64,000 bases of DNA from Nonomuraea sp. NBC_00507 (GCF_036013525.1 NZ_CP107853.1:12276001-12340000); one strand, 5' to 3'; counted from the first letter of the stretch, positions 24,525 through 33,736 are shown. Notes: generated by a model not told the origin, from the letters alone. A program made the numbers and translations.

Positions 24525-25367
24525 TTACGCGGCCGCGCGCTCGCTGTCGTGCGCGCGCAGGAACTGCTGGAGCCCCGCCAGATCGTCGGTGTTGATGTGG
24601 TCCACGTCCGCCGCGATCAGCTCACGCCAGAGGGCATCCCGGGCCGGACCGGCCGCGTCCGGGGTGGCCCAGAACCGCACCCGCTGCCCGTCGCGGTGCG
24701 CGGTGGCCACGATCTGCCGCAGCTTGTCCCGCTCGGCGGCCGGCATCTCACCCTCGCCGAGCCAGGTGAAGTGCCTCGTCCAGTTGTCGCTGATCAGCGG
24801 GATCAGGGCCGGGTTACCCTGGCCGAGGTCGGCCATGCGCCCGTCGTAGAAGGCGTAGCGCCGCTCCTGGGCGGCCATGAGGTCACGCGGCCGGTCCCCG
24901 CTGATGACCACGGTGATCGCACCCGGCTTCACCTGGCCCTTGTGGTAAGTGGTGAGCATCTTCCGGTAGGACGCCAGCACCTTGTCGAGCTCGGTGTACG
25001 TGGCCGCGCCGTTGTTCTTGATGTCCACCAGGAGCTGGAGCTGCTGGCGGCTGCCCGGGAAGACGTGCCCGTGGCCCTGGCGTACGCGCTGGGCCAGCGG
25101 GTCGAGGTAGAGCGACTGGAGCGTGCGGCCCGGCCGCAGGTCCTCCGGGTCGTGACCGACGCGCAGCTCGCCCTCCACCAGGTAGATGTCCGCCTCGACG
25201 CTGGTGAACCCGTGGTCGAGGGCGTCCAGGAGCGGCCGTTCGTGCTCGTAGTCGTTATGGGCGTGCGCCCGGTGAAGGGGCTCGGCGCCGCCGGCCGCCG
25301 CGGCGGGAAGGGCCGTCAGCAGAACGGCTCCGGCGGCGGCCAGCACACCCAGGACTCGACGCAACAT
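24525..25367 (-). CDS. secreted PI-PLC/glycerophosphodiester phosphodiesterase-like protein
   Basis: 280 aa from ATG 25367 (AAGGAG upstream). A signal peptide covers residues 1-24 (ending ALPAAAAGG). The mature part starts with HAHNDYEHERPLLDAL, then SVEADIYLVEGELRVGHDPED. These are the His, Glu-x-Asp and second His of the TIM-barrel phosphodiesterase site. Later segments (DIKNNG, FYDGRMADLG, VDHINTDDLAG) fit the same fold. It should act outside the cell on phosphodiester lipids or wall teichoic-like polymers; the substrate is unknown. Length is normal for the family. It lies between the channel pair and the Ro60-like gene, all on one strand, but has its own upstream gap. Confidence 0.82.
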   Translation of the reverse strand: MLRRVLGVLAAAGAVLLTALPAAAAGGAEPLHRAHAHNDYEHERPLLDALDHGFTSVEADIYLVEGELRVGHDPEDLRPGRTLQSLYLDPLAQRVRQGHGHVFPGSRQQLQLLVDIKNNGAATYTELDKVLASYRKMLTTYHKGQVKPGAITVVISGDRPRDLMAAQERRYAFYDGRMADLGQGNPALIPLISDNWTRHFTWLGEGEMPAAERDKLRQIVATAHRDGQRVRFWATPDAAGPARDALWRELIAADVDHINTDDLAGLQQFLRAHDSERAAA

Positions 25368-25433
25368 CGCATCTCCTTACGAGGTCAGGGATGCAGGTCA
25401 CACTATTTGCGTCAGATGTGACAGAAGTGAAGT

Positions 25434-26042
25434 TCAGCGGAATTCATGGCTCTTCGCGGGCCGCCTCCTGATCTCGCCGAGCGTGGCGCGGCTGGACCGG
25501 ATGTCGGAGATCAACACGTACGAGACGAGCAGCAGCCCCAGGCAGAGGGCGTCGGCCGCCCACCAGGGGATCTCCGCGAGCAGCAGGTTCCCGTCGCTGT
25601 CGCTCAGCGACCTGATCACCATCGTCACCACGGCCACGATCAAGGTGACCAGTAACCAACTACGCAGGCGCGGCAGACTCCCCTCGTTCCACAGCCGGAT
25701 GCGCCAGCTCATGAACACGGCCAGCACGCCGAGTAGGGCGCAGAACCCGATCAGCCACCAGGGCAGGGTGAAGGCGGTCTGCGCGGCGATCTGCTCCCGC
25801 GCCGTACGCAGCTCCACCTCGGCCTTCTGCCTGGCCTGCTCGGCGGCGTCGAGCTCGCGCTGCAGCTGGGCCACGCTCTTCTCTTGGCGCGTCGGCGGCG
25901 AGGAGTCCTCCGTCGGCAACATCCGCGCCACGACGGTCAGCATGATCGCGACGAACGACAACGCCAGGACGATGGCCATGAACAGGTCGATGAAGCGCAG
26001 GTCGAGCGGCGGCGCGAACGGCCTGGCGGCCCGCTTCCTCAC
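25434..26042 (-). CDS. MotB/ExbD-like channel partner with coiled coil
   Basis: 202 aa. GTG 26042 overlaps the stop of the MotA-like gene (GTGA). The first membrane helix begins LRFIDLFMAIVLALSF with Asp19 at its mouth, the position of the proton-binding Asp in MotB/ExbD-type subunits. A coiled coil (about 53-88, QLQRELDAAEQARQKAEVEL) follows. Three further helices lie at about 94-112, 128-145 and 160-179. There is no OmpA peptidoglycan-binding domain, unlike true MotB. Together with its neighbour it probably forms a proton-driven membrane complex of unknown output. Confidence 0.65.
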   Translation of the reverse strand: MRKRAARPFAPPLDLRFIDLFMAIVLALSFVAIMLTVVARMLPTEDSSPPTRQEKSVAQLQRELDAAEQARQKAEVELRTAREQIAAQTAFTLPWWLIGFCALLGVLAVFMSWRIRLWNEGSLPRLRSWLLVTLIVAVVTMVIRSLSDSDGNLLLAEIPWWAADALCLGLLLVSYVLISDIRSSRATLGEIRRRPAKSHEFR

Positions 26043-26902
26043 GGCTCCCTCACCAGCGTGTACTTCTGCGGCCGGCTCTCCACGGCGCTCAACCGCTCCA
26101 CCGCGGTACGCAGCGCGTCCAGCCCTTTGACGAGTTCCTCGGTCCTACCCCTGGACAGGGCGAGCTCCTGGGTGAGCCCGTGCATCGCGGGAGCGGCCTG
26201 CTTCGCCGGCAGGCGCGCGATGTAGGTGAGGAACACCTCGTCGGCGGCCGCCACACCGGCCCGCTCCGCCCGCTCCACCAGGGCCATCGCGCCGAACGCC
26301 AGCACGCTCAGGAACAACGCGACCAGGGTGACGCCGAACGCGGAGGCCAGCTCGGGTAGCACGTGCTGCTTGAGCGCGGCGATCAGCACGCCCGGGTCCG
26401 CCTGGTTGTCCAGGGCGTTCGAGAACGAGTTGACCATCGCGCCCATCGTCAGCGCGGTGCCGATGAACCCGAAGACCGGCAGTGCCCAGATGAGCGCGTG
26501 GTCGAGGTGGTGCTTGTTGGCCATCTCGCCCTCGTCCAGCGCGGACCGGGCGCTCAGCACCGCCTCGCAGTCGTTGCCGGCCTCGGCGGCCTCCTTGAAC
26601 AGCTTGAGCCGCCGCGCCACCAGCGTGTCATCGGTCGGTCGTACCGCCTGGACGCTCACCACGGCCCGCGCCGTCGCCGCGCTCTCCCGCCGGATGTCCG
26701 GCACGGCCCTAGCGATCCTGAGCACAGTGGTCAGGAACACCGCGATGATGAGCGTAACCACGAGCTCGGCGGCCGCCGGCGCCGTGGTCGCGCCCACGGA
26801 CACCAGCAACATTTCCACAACCCCGGCCGCCATGAGCAGCGCGGAGACTATCAACCCCACCACGGGCGCGAACGCCGAGTGACGCCAACCGTACCTTGAC
26901 AC
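26039..26902 (-). CDS. MotA/TolQ/ExbB-family proton channel protein
   Basis: 287 aa from GTG 26902. Two membrane helices lie at 11-38 and 45-64. A cytoplasmic helical region (80-130) follows. The diagnostic pair comes next: WALPVFGFIGTALTMGAM (about 139-156) and LASAFGVTLVALFLSVLAFG (about 185-205), matching the MotA/ExbB pore helices. A C-terminal amphipathic tail follows. The partner encoded downstream overlaps it. No flagellar, Tol or siderophore genes are nearby. A TTGACA box lies at 26934-26929 on the coding strand, but no good -10 was found. Confidence 0.8.
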   Translation of the reverse strand: MSRYGWRHSAFAPVVGLIVSALLMAAGVVEMLLVSVGATTAPAAAELVVTLIIAVFLTTVLRIARAVPDIRRESAATARAVVSVQAVRPTDDTLVARRLKLFKEAAEAGNDCEAVLSARSALDEGEMANKHHLDHALIWALPVFGFIGTALTMGAMVNSFSNALDNQADPGVLIAALKQHVLPELASAFGVTLVALFLSVLAFGAMALVERAERAGVAAADEVFLTYIARLPAKQAAPAMHGLTQELALSRGRTEELVKGLDALRTAVERLSAVESRPQKYTLVREP

Positions 26903-27074
26903 CCTTGAACCCCATCCGACACGTTAATTGTCAAAGACCCACCTAAGCACACGGAAAGCAACCTTTGGGTGACAGTGTGGTGCCATATCGGGGGTTCTCG
27001 TCGGATGTGCGATCTGCCGGTAGGCGCGGCAAGCCCAGCCAGATCGAAAGCCGTGATGTCCTGAAGGAGAATCT

Positions 27075-28187
27075 GTGCGACCCTTACGTCTGACCGCAGT
27101 CCTGGCCGCGTTGGTGGCCGCCATGGCGTTGCCCGGCACGGCCGGCGCCGCTGTCCCGCAAGCGCCGGCATCTGGTGTCCTGGTCAAAGCGCACACCGCC
27201 GGACGCGTGAAGGTTGCCGGGGACTCCGTTCAGTACAGCTGGCCCGGCGTCTCCTTCGAAGGCCGCTTCCGCGGCACCGGCGTCGGGATCACCCTCAACG
27301 ACTACGACAACGACTACGACGTCGAGGTCGATGGCGCGACCGTCGCCACCCTGGTGACCCCGGGCCGGACCACGTACTGGGTCAACGGTCTCACGCGCGG
27401 CGTACACCGCGTGCGACTCGTCAAACGTACCGAGAGCCCGTGGGCCACGAGCGCCTTCGGCGGCTTCGTCGCCGCCCCCGGTGGCGTGATCCTCGGCAAG
27501 CCCGCCGCCCGCCACCGGCAGATCGAGTTCATCGGCGACTCCTACACCGTCGGGTACGGCAACCGCTCCGACAGCCGCGACTGCACCAACGACAAGCTCC
27601 ACCGAACCACCGATGCCAACCTCAGCTTCGGCGCCCTCACCGCGCGCCGCCTGAACGCCGACTACCAGATCAACGCCTTCTCCGGCCTCGGCATGGTGCG
27701 CAACTACAACGGCAGCAACCCCCAGGTCACCTACCGCACGTACTACGACCGGGCGCTGCTGAACGTCGACGGCGATGTCTGGCAGAACCCGGGCACCTGG
27801 CGGCCGCAGTTGGTCGTGGTCGGACTGGGCATCAACGACTTCTCCACCGCCATCAACCCAGGCGAGCAGTGGACCCCGGAAACCCTGGCGGCCGCCTACC
27901 GCACCGCCTACCACGCATTCCTCGACAAGCTCCGGGCCCAGTACGGCCCCGGCACGATGATCGTGGTCAGCGCCACCTACATGTCCAACACCACCGTCTT
28001 CGCCGAGACCGCTCAGCGGATCGTCCAGGAGCGCAACAGCAGCGGCGACGACCGCGTCCGTTACTGGTACTACAGCGAGTCAGGCCTGGACTACATGGGC
28101 TGCCACTGGCACCCGTCCGTCCACGACCATCAGATCATCGCCGAACGGCTCGACGCCTTCATCGCCACCCTCCCGCTGCGCTGGTAG
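27075..28187 (+). CDS. secreted SGNH esterase, carbohydrate esterase family 2-like
   Basis: 370 aa from GTG 27075 with AAGGAG 5 nt upstream. A signal peptide (1-25) is followed by a jelly-roll-like N-terminal domain (about 35-140; YSWPGVSFEGRFRGTG). The SGNH hydrolase domain has the nucleophile Ser156 in FIGDSYTVGYG, the block GLGIND, and the catalytic His near 346 (CHWHPS). CE2 enzymes have exactly this two-domain layout and remove acetyl groups from plant or other polysaccharides. Secretion and the adjacent glycosidase operon suggest de-acetylation of external glycans. The last 29 bp overlap the convergent fucosidase gene. Confidence 0.87.
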   Translation: MRPLRLTAVLAALVAAMALPGTAGAAVPQAPASGVLVKAHTAGRVKVAGDSVQYSWPGVSFEGRFRGTGVGITLNDYDNDYDVEVDGATVATLVTPGRTTYWVNGLTRGVHRVRLVKRTESPWATSAFGGFVAAPGGVILGKPAARHRQIEFIGDSYTVGYGNRSDSRDCTNDKLHRTTDANLSFGALTARRLNADYQINAFSGLGMVRNYNGSNPQVTYRTYYDRALLNVDGDVWQNPGTWRPQLVVVGLGINDFSTAINPGEQWTPETLAAAYRTAYHAFLDKLRAQYGPGTMIVVSATYMSNTTVFAETAQRIVQERNSSGDDRVRYWYYSESGLDYMGCHWHPSVHDHQIIAERLDAFIATLPLRW

Positions 28188-29526
28188 CCGGGCCTCGCAG
28201 GAGGGCGAATCGGAGCACTGTGGGCAGCGGTGTGCCGAGTTCGACGGACGTGACCAGGATGCCGTCCGGCACGGCGTCGGCCCGTACCGGGAGGTCGTCC
28301 AGGCGGACCACCGTGGCCGGATCCAGCAGCCCCGGCCGGGTCTTCAGCACGACCTGGCCGCGGGCCGAGTCCGGGACGTCGGCGAGGAAGGCGAAGGCGT
28401 GCTGGTCGTCGTGGGTCCAGCGGATCCACGCAGCGCCGTCGCACGGCTCGGTGGCGCCCGGTTCCAGCGGCCTGGTCGCGTACAGGGCGCTGCCGTGGCC
28501 GGCCATCCACGACGCGATGCCCTCCAGGACGGCACGCTGTTCTCCGGGCAGCGTGCCGTCGGCCTTCGGGCCGACGTTGAGCAGCAGGTTGCCGCCTCGT
28601 GCGGCGACGTTCACCAGCAGGCGGACGGCGCCTGCCGGGTCCAGGAGGTGCTCCGGGCCTTCGTTGCTGTTGTAGCCGAAGGACAGGCCGATGCCGCGGC
28701 ACTGCTCCCAGTGCGCGGCCGTCTCGTTCTGGCGGTTCGCCTGGTATTCGCTGGTCAGGTAGTCGGCGTGGGCGCCGTCCCACCGGTCGTTGACCACGCC
28801 GTCCGGGACGGTGGCGTAATAGTGGGCGAACAGGCCCGGCAGGTCGGCCAGGCCCGCGTCGGGCCAGCCGATGTCGTTCCACAACACATCCGGCCGGTAA
28901 CGGTCGATGAGATCGTGGACCTGGCGCAACGCGTAGGCGGCGTAGGCGGCCTCGTGGGGGCGGCACTCGTCGATCAGATCCTCGTGCTGGATGACGGCCC
29001 GGCGGCCGGCGTGCCAGTCGAGCCCGCCGGAGTAGTACACGCCGAATCGAAGGCCGCGGGCCCGGGTGGCGGCGGCGAGATCGGCGACCAGGTCACGGTG
29101 CGGGCCGCGGTGCACCGTGTTGCGGGTGCCGGTGCCCGGCGCGTCCCACAGGGCGATGCCGTCGTGATGCTTGGTGGTCACGACGACGTAGCGGGCACCC
29201 GCACGGGCGAACACATCGATCCACTCCGCCGGGTCGAAGAGTTCGGCCTTCCACGCGTCGAGGAAGGTGTCATAGGGAAGGCCGCCGTGCACGGTGCGGT
29301 GGTGCTCATGGGCGGGGCTGCCCTCGATCTGGCTGGTGTTCCAGTACCACTCGGCGTACGGGTTGTGGGCGAACCACACCTCCGGGTCGACGGCCCCCAG
29401 CTCACCGGTGGGCTCGGCCCACGCCGGCACCGAGTACGCGCCCCAGTGGATGAACACGCCGAACTTGGCGTTGGCGAACCAGGCGGGCATCGGGCGGCCC
29501 TCGTCTCCGGAAGGAAGATCACCCAC
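28159..29526 (-). CDS. GH29 alpha-L-fucosidase, cytoplasmic
   Basis: 455 aa from GTG 29526, overlapping the permease stop by 8 bp. The N-terminal barrel starts WFANAKFGVFIHWGAYSVP, a GH29 hallmark. It continues with TTKHHDGIALWD and the nucleophile Asp218 in LWNDIGWP. NVGPKADG follows, then a C-terminal beta domain. No signal peptide, so it acts inside the cell on imported fucosyl oligosaccharides, releasing L-fucose with retention. It is the last gene of the kinase-binding protein-permease operon. The general acid was not placed with certainty. Confidence 0.93.
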   Translation of the reverse strand: MGDLPSGDEGRPMPAWFANAKFGVFIHWGAYSVPAWAEPTGELGAVDPEVWFAHNPYAEWYWNTSQIEGSPAHEHHRTVHGGLPYDTFLDAWKAELFDPAEWIDVFARAGARYVVVTTKHHDGIALWDAPGTGTRNTVHRGPHRDLVADLAAATRARGLRFGVYYSGGLDWHAGRRAVIQHEDLIDECRPHEAAYAAYALRQVHDLIDRYRPDVLWNDIGWPDAGLADLPGLFAHYYATVPDGVVNDRWDGAHADYLTSEYQANRQNETAAHWEQCRGIGLSFGYNSNEGPEHLLDPAGAVRLLVNVAARGGNLLLNVGPKADGTLPGEQRAVLEGIASWMAGHGSALYATRPLEPGATEPCDGAAWIRWTHDDQHAFAFLADVPDSARGQVVLKTRPGLLDPATVVRLDDLPVRADAVPDGILVTSVELGTPLPTVLRFALLRGPATSAAGGWR

Positions 29527-30346
29527 GGAGCGCCCCCTTCATGGCGTCGCGGATGAAGCCGCGGGCGAACAGCACGAAGACCACCGCGAGAGGGAGAACG
29601 GCGACCAGCGCCCCCGTGAGGACCAGGCTGTAATCCAGGTTGTGCACGGTGTTCAGCTGGGAGAGCGCGACCTGCAGGGTGAGGTTCGACGGGTCGACCA
29701 TGACGATCAGCGGCCAGGTGTAGTCGTTCCAGGCGGCGATGAACGTGGTGATGCCGAGGAAGGCCAGGCCGGGCCGGATGGCGGGCAGCCCCACGTGCCA
29801 GTACTGCCGGAAGAACCCGCAGCCGTCGATGCGCGCCGCGGCGAGCACCTCGTCGGGCACCGCCCCCTTGATGTACTGGCGCATCCAGAAGATACCGAAG
29901 GCGTTCGCGGCGGCCGGGACGATCAGCGCGTTCAGCGTGCCCACCCAGCCCAGTTCCACCATGATCACGAATTGCGGGATGAGGGCGAGTTGCATCGGCA
30001 ACATGTACGTGAGCAGCAGCAGGCCGAACAGCACCCGCCGCCCGGGGAACTCGTACTTGGCGAAGGCGAAGGCCGCGATCGAGTCGAAGAACAGGACGAG
30101 CGCGGTGGTGCAACACGCGACGATCAGCGTGTTCAGCATCGAGCCGAAGAGGTCGATGGAGCTGATCAGCCGCCCGAGGTTATCGAACAGCGCCGGCCCG
30201 AAGGTCACCTTTGGCGGCACCTGGTACATGTCCTTGGTGGTGTTGGTCGCCATGACGGCGGTCCAATAGAACGGGAACAGCGAGACGAGCGCGCCCGCGA
30301 CCAGGACGAGGTGCAGGGCGGCGGCCCTCAGCCGCGTGACGGTCAT
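29519..30346 (-). CDS. sugar ABC transporter permease (MalG type)
   Basis: 275 aa from ATG 30346, which overlaps the previous permease stop (TGATG). Six membrane helices. The EAA loop is present as DEVLAAARIDGCGFFRQYWHVGLP (read from EVLAAA), where the shared ATPase docks. The family is CUT1, importing oligosaccharides. It forms a heterodimer with the gene just upstream. No ATPase gene is present in the operon, which in actinobacteria usually means a shared MsiK-type ATPase encoded elsewhere. Confidence 0.93.
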   Translation of the reverse strand: MTVTRLRAAALHLVLVAGALVSLFPFYWTAVMATNTTKDMYQVPPKVTFGPALFDNLGRLISSIDLFGSMLNTLIVACCTTALVLFFDSIAAFAFAKYEFPGRRVLFGLLLLTYMLPMQLALIPQFVIMVELGWVGTLNALIVPAAANAFGIFWMRQYIKGAVPDEVLAAARIDGCGFFRQYWHVGLPAIRPGLAFLGITTFIAAWNDYTWPLIVMVDPSNLTLQVALSQLNTVHNLDYSLVLTGALVAVLPLAVVFVLFARGFIRDAMKGALRG

Positions 30347-31335
30347 CACAGCCCCCGTTCCCGGCGCTGCACGAGGCGCCAGTTGATCGCGGTGAACAGC
30401 AGGATGACCACGAACACCGCCCACGCGATGGCGGCGCCGTACCCGTAGTCGTTGTTGCTGAACGCCTCGCGGTAGAAGTACAGGATCGCGGTGAGCCCGG
30501 CCCCGCCGGGACCGCCCGAGCTGGCGTTGTTGGCCGAGTTGATGCCGAAGAGCACCTGCGGCTCGGTGAAGGTCTGCATGCCGTTGATCGTCGAGACGAC
30601 CACCGTGAACAGGATGATCGGGCGCAGCATGGGGATCGTGACGCGGAAGAAGAGCTGCACGGGGCCCGCGCCGTCGATCTTGGCGGCCTCGTACAGCTCG
30701 CTCGGGATGGCCTGCAGGCCGGCGAGGTAGATGATCGCGTTGTAGCCGGTCCACTGCCAGCCGATGATCGCGGCGATGACGATTTTGATCGTCCACTCGT
30801 TGACCAGCCACGGGACCGGCGAGGCCGACAACCCCTGCAGGATGGCGTTGATCAGCCCGAAGTTGGTGCTGAACACCGAGCCGAAGAAGATCGTGACCGC
30901 GACGACCGAGGTGACGTTCGGCACGAAGTAGGCGATCCGGTAGAACCCGGCGAACCGCACGGCCGAGTTGAGCATGTTCGCCACGACGAGAGCCAGGAAC
31001 AACATCGGGATCGTGGACATGAACCAGATCAGGAAGGTGTTCTGCAGCGCCCGCCAGAACATGCCGTCCTGCATCAGCAGTTCGAAGTTACGCGGGCCGA
31101 CGAACTCCATCTCGCCCAGGCCGTCCCACTTGTGGAACGCCAGATAGAGCGAGAACAGCACCGGCACCAGCATGAACACGGTGAAGAGCAGGAAGAAGGG
31201 CGAGATGGACAGATATTGCGGCCAATAGCGGCGCCATGCCCTCGCCGGCCGGGCGTGCCGGGCGTGGGCGGGCCCGCCACGGCCGGAGGCGGCCGCGGCG
31301 GGTCGGGGCATATCCGTGGAGGTGCGGGCGGACAT
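30346..31335 (-). CDS. sugar ABC transporter permease (MalF type)
   Basis: 329 aa from ATG 31335. A cytoplasmic, Arg/Ala-rich N-terminal tail (1-38) is followed by six membrane helices. The EAA loop is IPSELYEAAKIDGAGPVQLF. A Gly/Asn/Ser-rich insertion (about 258-273, NSANNASSGGPGG) lies between the last helices. It pairs with the downstream permease in a CUT1 importer for the ligand bound by the adjacent lipoprotein. It begins 18 nt after the binding-protein gene. Confidence 0.93.
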   Translation of the reverse strand: MSARTSTDMPRPAAAASGRGGPAHARHARPARAWRRYWPQYLSISPFFLLFTVFMLVPVLFSLYLAFHKWDGLGEMEFVGPRNFELLMQDGMFWRALQNTFLIWFMSTIPMLFLALVVANMLNSAVRFAGFYRIAYFVPNVTSVVAVTIFFGSVFSTNFGLINAILQGLSASPVPWLVNEWTIKIVIAAIIGWQWTGYNAIIYLAGLQAIPSELYEAAKIDGAGPVQLFFRVTIPMLRPIILFTVVVSTINGMQTFTEPQVLFGINSANNASSGGPGGAGLTAILYFYREAFSNNDYGYGAAIAWAVFVVILLFTAINWRLVQRRERGL

Positions 31336-31353
31336 GAGGGGGATGCCGTCCTC

Positions 31354-32646
31354 TCAGCTCACGCCCTGGCGCCCGGCGATCTGTTTGGCCGCGCTCACCG
31401 CGTCGGTCCACGCCGTATCGGCGTTCTTGCCCTTGGTCCAGACATTGATGATCTCGTCCTTGAAGGGCTGGGCCACGGCCGCGTCCGCGGGCGCCTCGTA
31501 CTGGACCGGGATGTTCTTCGCGGCCGGCCCGAACACCTCGATCGTCTTCTGGTCCCCGAAGAACGGGTCCCCTCCGGTCAGCGCGGGCAGGTCATAGGAG
31601 GCGGGCGTGGAGGGGAACAGCGCCGCGTCGGTGAAGCCTCGCGCCTGGTTGTCCGCGCTCAGCAGCCAGGTGACGATCTGGAACGCCAGTTGGGGATCCC
31701 GGCACTCCCTGGGCAGCGCCAGGAACGACCCGCCGATGTTCGCCGGCCCGCTTGGCATGGGCGCCACCCGCCATTTGCCCGAGGTGGCCTCCACGCCGCT
31801 CTTGAGGTCCAGCGCGAACCAGGCCGCTCCCACGGTCCCGGCGATCTTGCCTTGGGCGGCGGCGGCGTTCCAGTCCGCGCCGTCGTACTTGGGTGCGATG
31901 ACGCCCAGCCCGTTGGCCTTGATCACCATGTCCCAGGCGCCGCGGATGTGCGGCTGGTCGCCTATGAACTTGTTGCTCTCGTCGATGAAGCGCTTGGGGC
32001 CCTGGCCGACCATCTTGTCGAACAGCCCTTCGGCCGAGTCGATGATGAACGCGTCCGGATTGGCCTTCTTCAGCTTCACCCCGGCCTCGAAGAACGTGTC
32101 CCACGTGGACATGGACGTGCCGACCTCGGTGGGGTCGCTCGGCAGGCCTGCCTTCTCGAAGATGTCGTCGCGGTAGAACAGCGCGGTGGGTCCGATGTCG
32201 ATCGGGAATCCGATGAGCTTGCCGTCGGTGGTGGAGCCCTGTTTCCACTTCCACTCGACGTACTGCGAGGCCAGCTTGTCCGCGCCGAGGGTGTTGAGGT
32301 CGATGAACCGGTCGGACTCCGCCAGCATGGAGGAGATGTTCTCGCCCTTGATCCCCGTGATGTCGGGCACGAACTTGCGGCCGTTCATCGTGGCGATCAG
32401 CTTCTGCTTGAAGTCGCCGCCGATCACCGACGGCTTGAGCGTGGTCTGGGCGAACTGTTTGACGGCGTCGGCCACGACCTTGTCGCTCAGGCCGCCACCC
32501 CAGTACCAGAGGGTCAGCTCCGTGGTGCCGCCGCCGCTGCCGGCAGCGGTGCCGCCTGAGCCACCGCAGGCGGCCGTGCCCCCGATGCCTGCCGCCGCTA
32601 GGGAGAGAAGTCCGGACTGAATGAGCCTTCTGCGGGAAAGTTCCAT
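31354..32646 (-). CDS. sugar ABC transporter substrate-binding lipoprotein
   Basis: 430 aa from ATG 32646, 2 nt after the kinase stop. The N-terminus carries a twin-arginine motif (SRRRLIQ) and a lipobox ending at Cys27 (TAACG), so it is probably a Tat-exported lipoprotein. The rest is a type 1 extracellular solute-binding fold (LTLWYWGGGLSD, IGFPIDIGPTALFYR). It should bind an oligosaccharide and deliver it to the two permeases. The enzymes encoded around it point to a fucose- or mannose-containing ligand; this is inference. Confidence 0.92.
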   Translation of the reverse strand: MELSRRRLIQSGLLSLAAAGIGGTAACGGSGGTAAGSGGGTTELTLWYWGGGLSDKVVADAVKQFAQTTLKPSVIGGDFKQKLIATMNGRKFVPDITGIKGENISSMLAESDRFIDLNTLGADKLASQYVEWKWKQGSTTDGKLIGFPIDIGPTALFYRDDIFEKAGLPSDPTEVGTSMSTWDTFFEAGVKLKKANPDAFIIDSAEGLFDKMVGQGPKRFIDESNKFIGDQPHIRGAWDMVIKANGLGVIAPKYDGADWNAAAAQGKIAGTVGAAWFALDLKSGVEATSGKWRVAPMPSGPANIGGSFLALPRECRDPQLAFQIVTWLLSADNQARGFTDAALFPSTPASYDLPALTGGDPFFGDQKTIEVFGPAAKNIPVQYEAPADAAVAQPFKDEIINVWTKGKNADTAWTDAVSAAKQIAGRQGVS

Positions 32647-32648
32647 TT

Positions 32649-33629
32649 CTAACCCTCCGGGTTATGGGGGATGACATCGGGGATGAAGCCGTACTCGTGG
32701 CGCAGCCGCTGGTCGGTGAGATCCCGCCACCAGCCGGCCACATCGGCCCAGCCAGGCGCCGAGGGCGCGCCGCCCACCCGCCGCACCGACAGGGCCGCGA
32801 CGAGGTTGGCGAACCGGATCCGCTCGGCGAGCGGCCAGCCGGCCAGGGTTCCCACGACGAGGGCCGCGCCGAACACGTCTCCGGCGCCGGTGGGGTCGTG
32901 GACGTCCACCGGCAGTCCGGGGACGTTCGCGTCTTCGCCGCTGATCGCATCAACGGCGAGGACGCCATCACCTCCGCAGGTGACGACCGCGAGCGGCACC
33001 AGATCCCCCAACCTGGAAAGCGCCGCCGCGGGTGTGTGCGTTCTGGTGTAGCTCATGGCCTCATGAGCGTTGGGCATGAAGGCGTGGCACCCGGCGAGCT
33101 GATCGAGCATCGCCGACGACCACTCCTCAGTGGGATCCCAGCCCACGTCGGCGAAGACCAGGCCGCCGGTCCGCGCCGGCCACTCCACCGGCTGCGTGCC
33201 CAGGTGGACGATCGCCGCCCGAGCCGCGGGAGGATCGCCGATCATCTGGTCCGCCCCCAGGGGTGGCGGGGAGCCGTGGGTCACCAGGGCGCGATCGCCC
33301 TCGTAGGCCAGGGAGGCGGTGGTCGGGGTGGACCATCCGGAGAACAGACGGGACCGGCTGAGGTCGACGCCTTCTTCCTCGCTGAGCGCCGTCCAGCAGT
33401 AGCGGCCGAAGGGATCGTCGCCGAAGGCCGCCCCCAGGCCGGTCCGCATGCCGAGCCGGGCCAGCGTGAACGCGAAGTTGGCGATCCCGCCGGGCCCCGA
33501 GGCCATCTCGGTGGTCCAGATCTCCATTCCTGGCTTGGGCCCCTGGTCCAGGCCGGCGAAGACCACGTCGAAGAAGAGCAGGCCGGACACGAAGACATCG
33601 AGTTGCGGCTGGACCGCGTTGTCTGGCAT
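32649..33629 (-). CDS. PfkB-family carbohydrate kinase
   Basis: 326 aa from ATG 33629 (GTG 33641 is an in-frame alternative). The N-terminal lid region and substrate loop GPGGIANFAFTLARLG match ribokinase-type enzymes. The C-terminal signature DPTGAGDVFGAALV (about 258-271) holds the catalytic Asp and anion hole. It phosphorylates a sugar or sugar-derived acid with ATP in the cytosol, probably a breakdown product of the imported glycan. It is the first gene of the five-gene minus-strand operon and is divergent from the DeoR-type regulator gene. Confidence 0.87.
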   Translation of the reverse strand: MPDNAVQPQLDVFVSGLLFFDVVFAGLDQGPKPGMEIWTTEMASGPGGIANFAFTLARLGMRTGLGAAFGDDPFGRYCWTALSEEEGVDLSRSRLFSGWSTPTTASLAYEGDRALVTHGSPPPLGADQMIGDPPAARAAIVHLGTQPVEWPARTGGLVFADVGWDPTEEWSSAMLDQLAGCHAFMPNAHEAMSYTRTHTPAAALSRLGDLVPLAVVTCGGDGVLAVDAISGEDANVPGLPVDVHDPTGAGDVFGAALVVGTLAGWPLAERIRFANLVAALSVRRVGGAPSAPGWADVAGWWRDLTDQRLRHEYGFIPDVIPHNPEG

Positions 33630-33665
33630 CGCTCCGCCCACTTCTGGCGCACTGGCACCTTGCCG

Positions 33666-33736
33666 AATTTAGGCAGGATCGTGCACCCTGCTGAGCGGCT
33701 GTGCAATAGTTTGCTCGAGAATTCCTAAAAATTCCT
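33666..33736. promoter_or_regulatory. divergent promoter/operator region between kinase and DeoR genes
   Basis: The 144-bp gap between divergent operons is AT-rich for this genome. It holds the direct repeat AATTCCT-aaa-AATTCCT (33720-33736) and an opposite-strand relative CCTAAATTCGG (about 33676-33666). A TGCAC...GTGCA inverted repeat lies between them (about 33683-33706). DeoR-type repressors bind such repeated sites. No -35/-10 pair could be set with confidence. The DeoR regulator encoded beside it is the natural candidate to act here. Confidence 0.4.

Noticed and set aside
25434..26902. Zorya anti-phage system
   Set aside because: Only the channel-like pair is present. The next genes are a secreted phosphodiesterase and the vWA pair, with no ZorC, ZorD or ZorE-like product.
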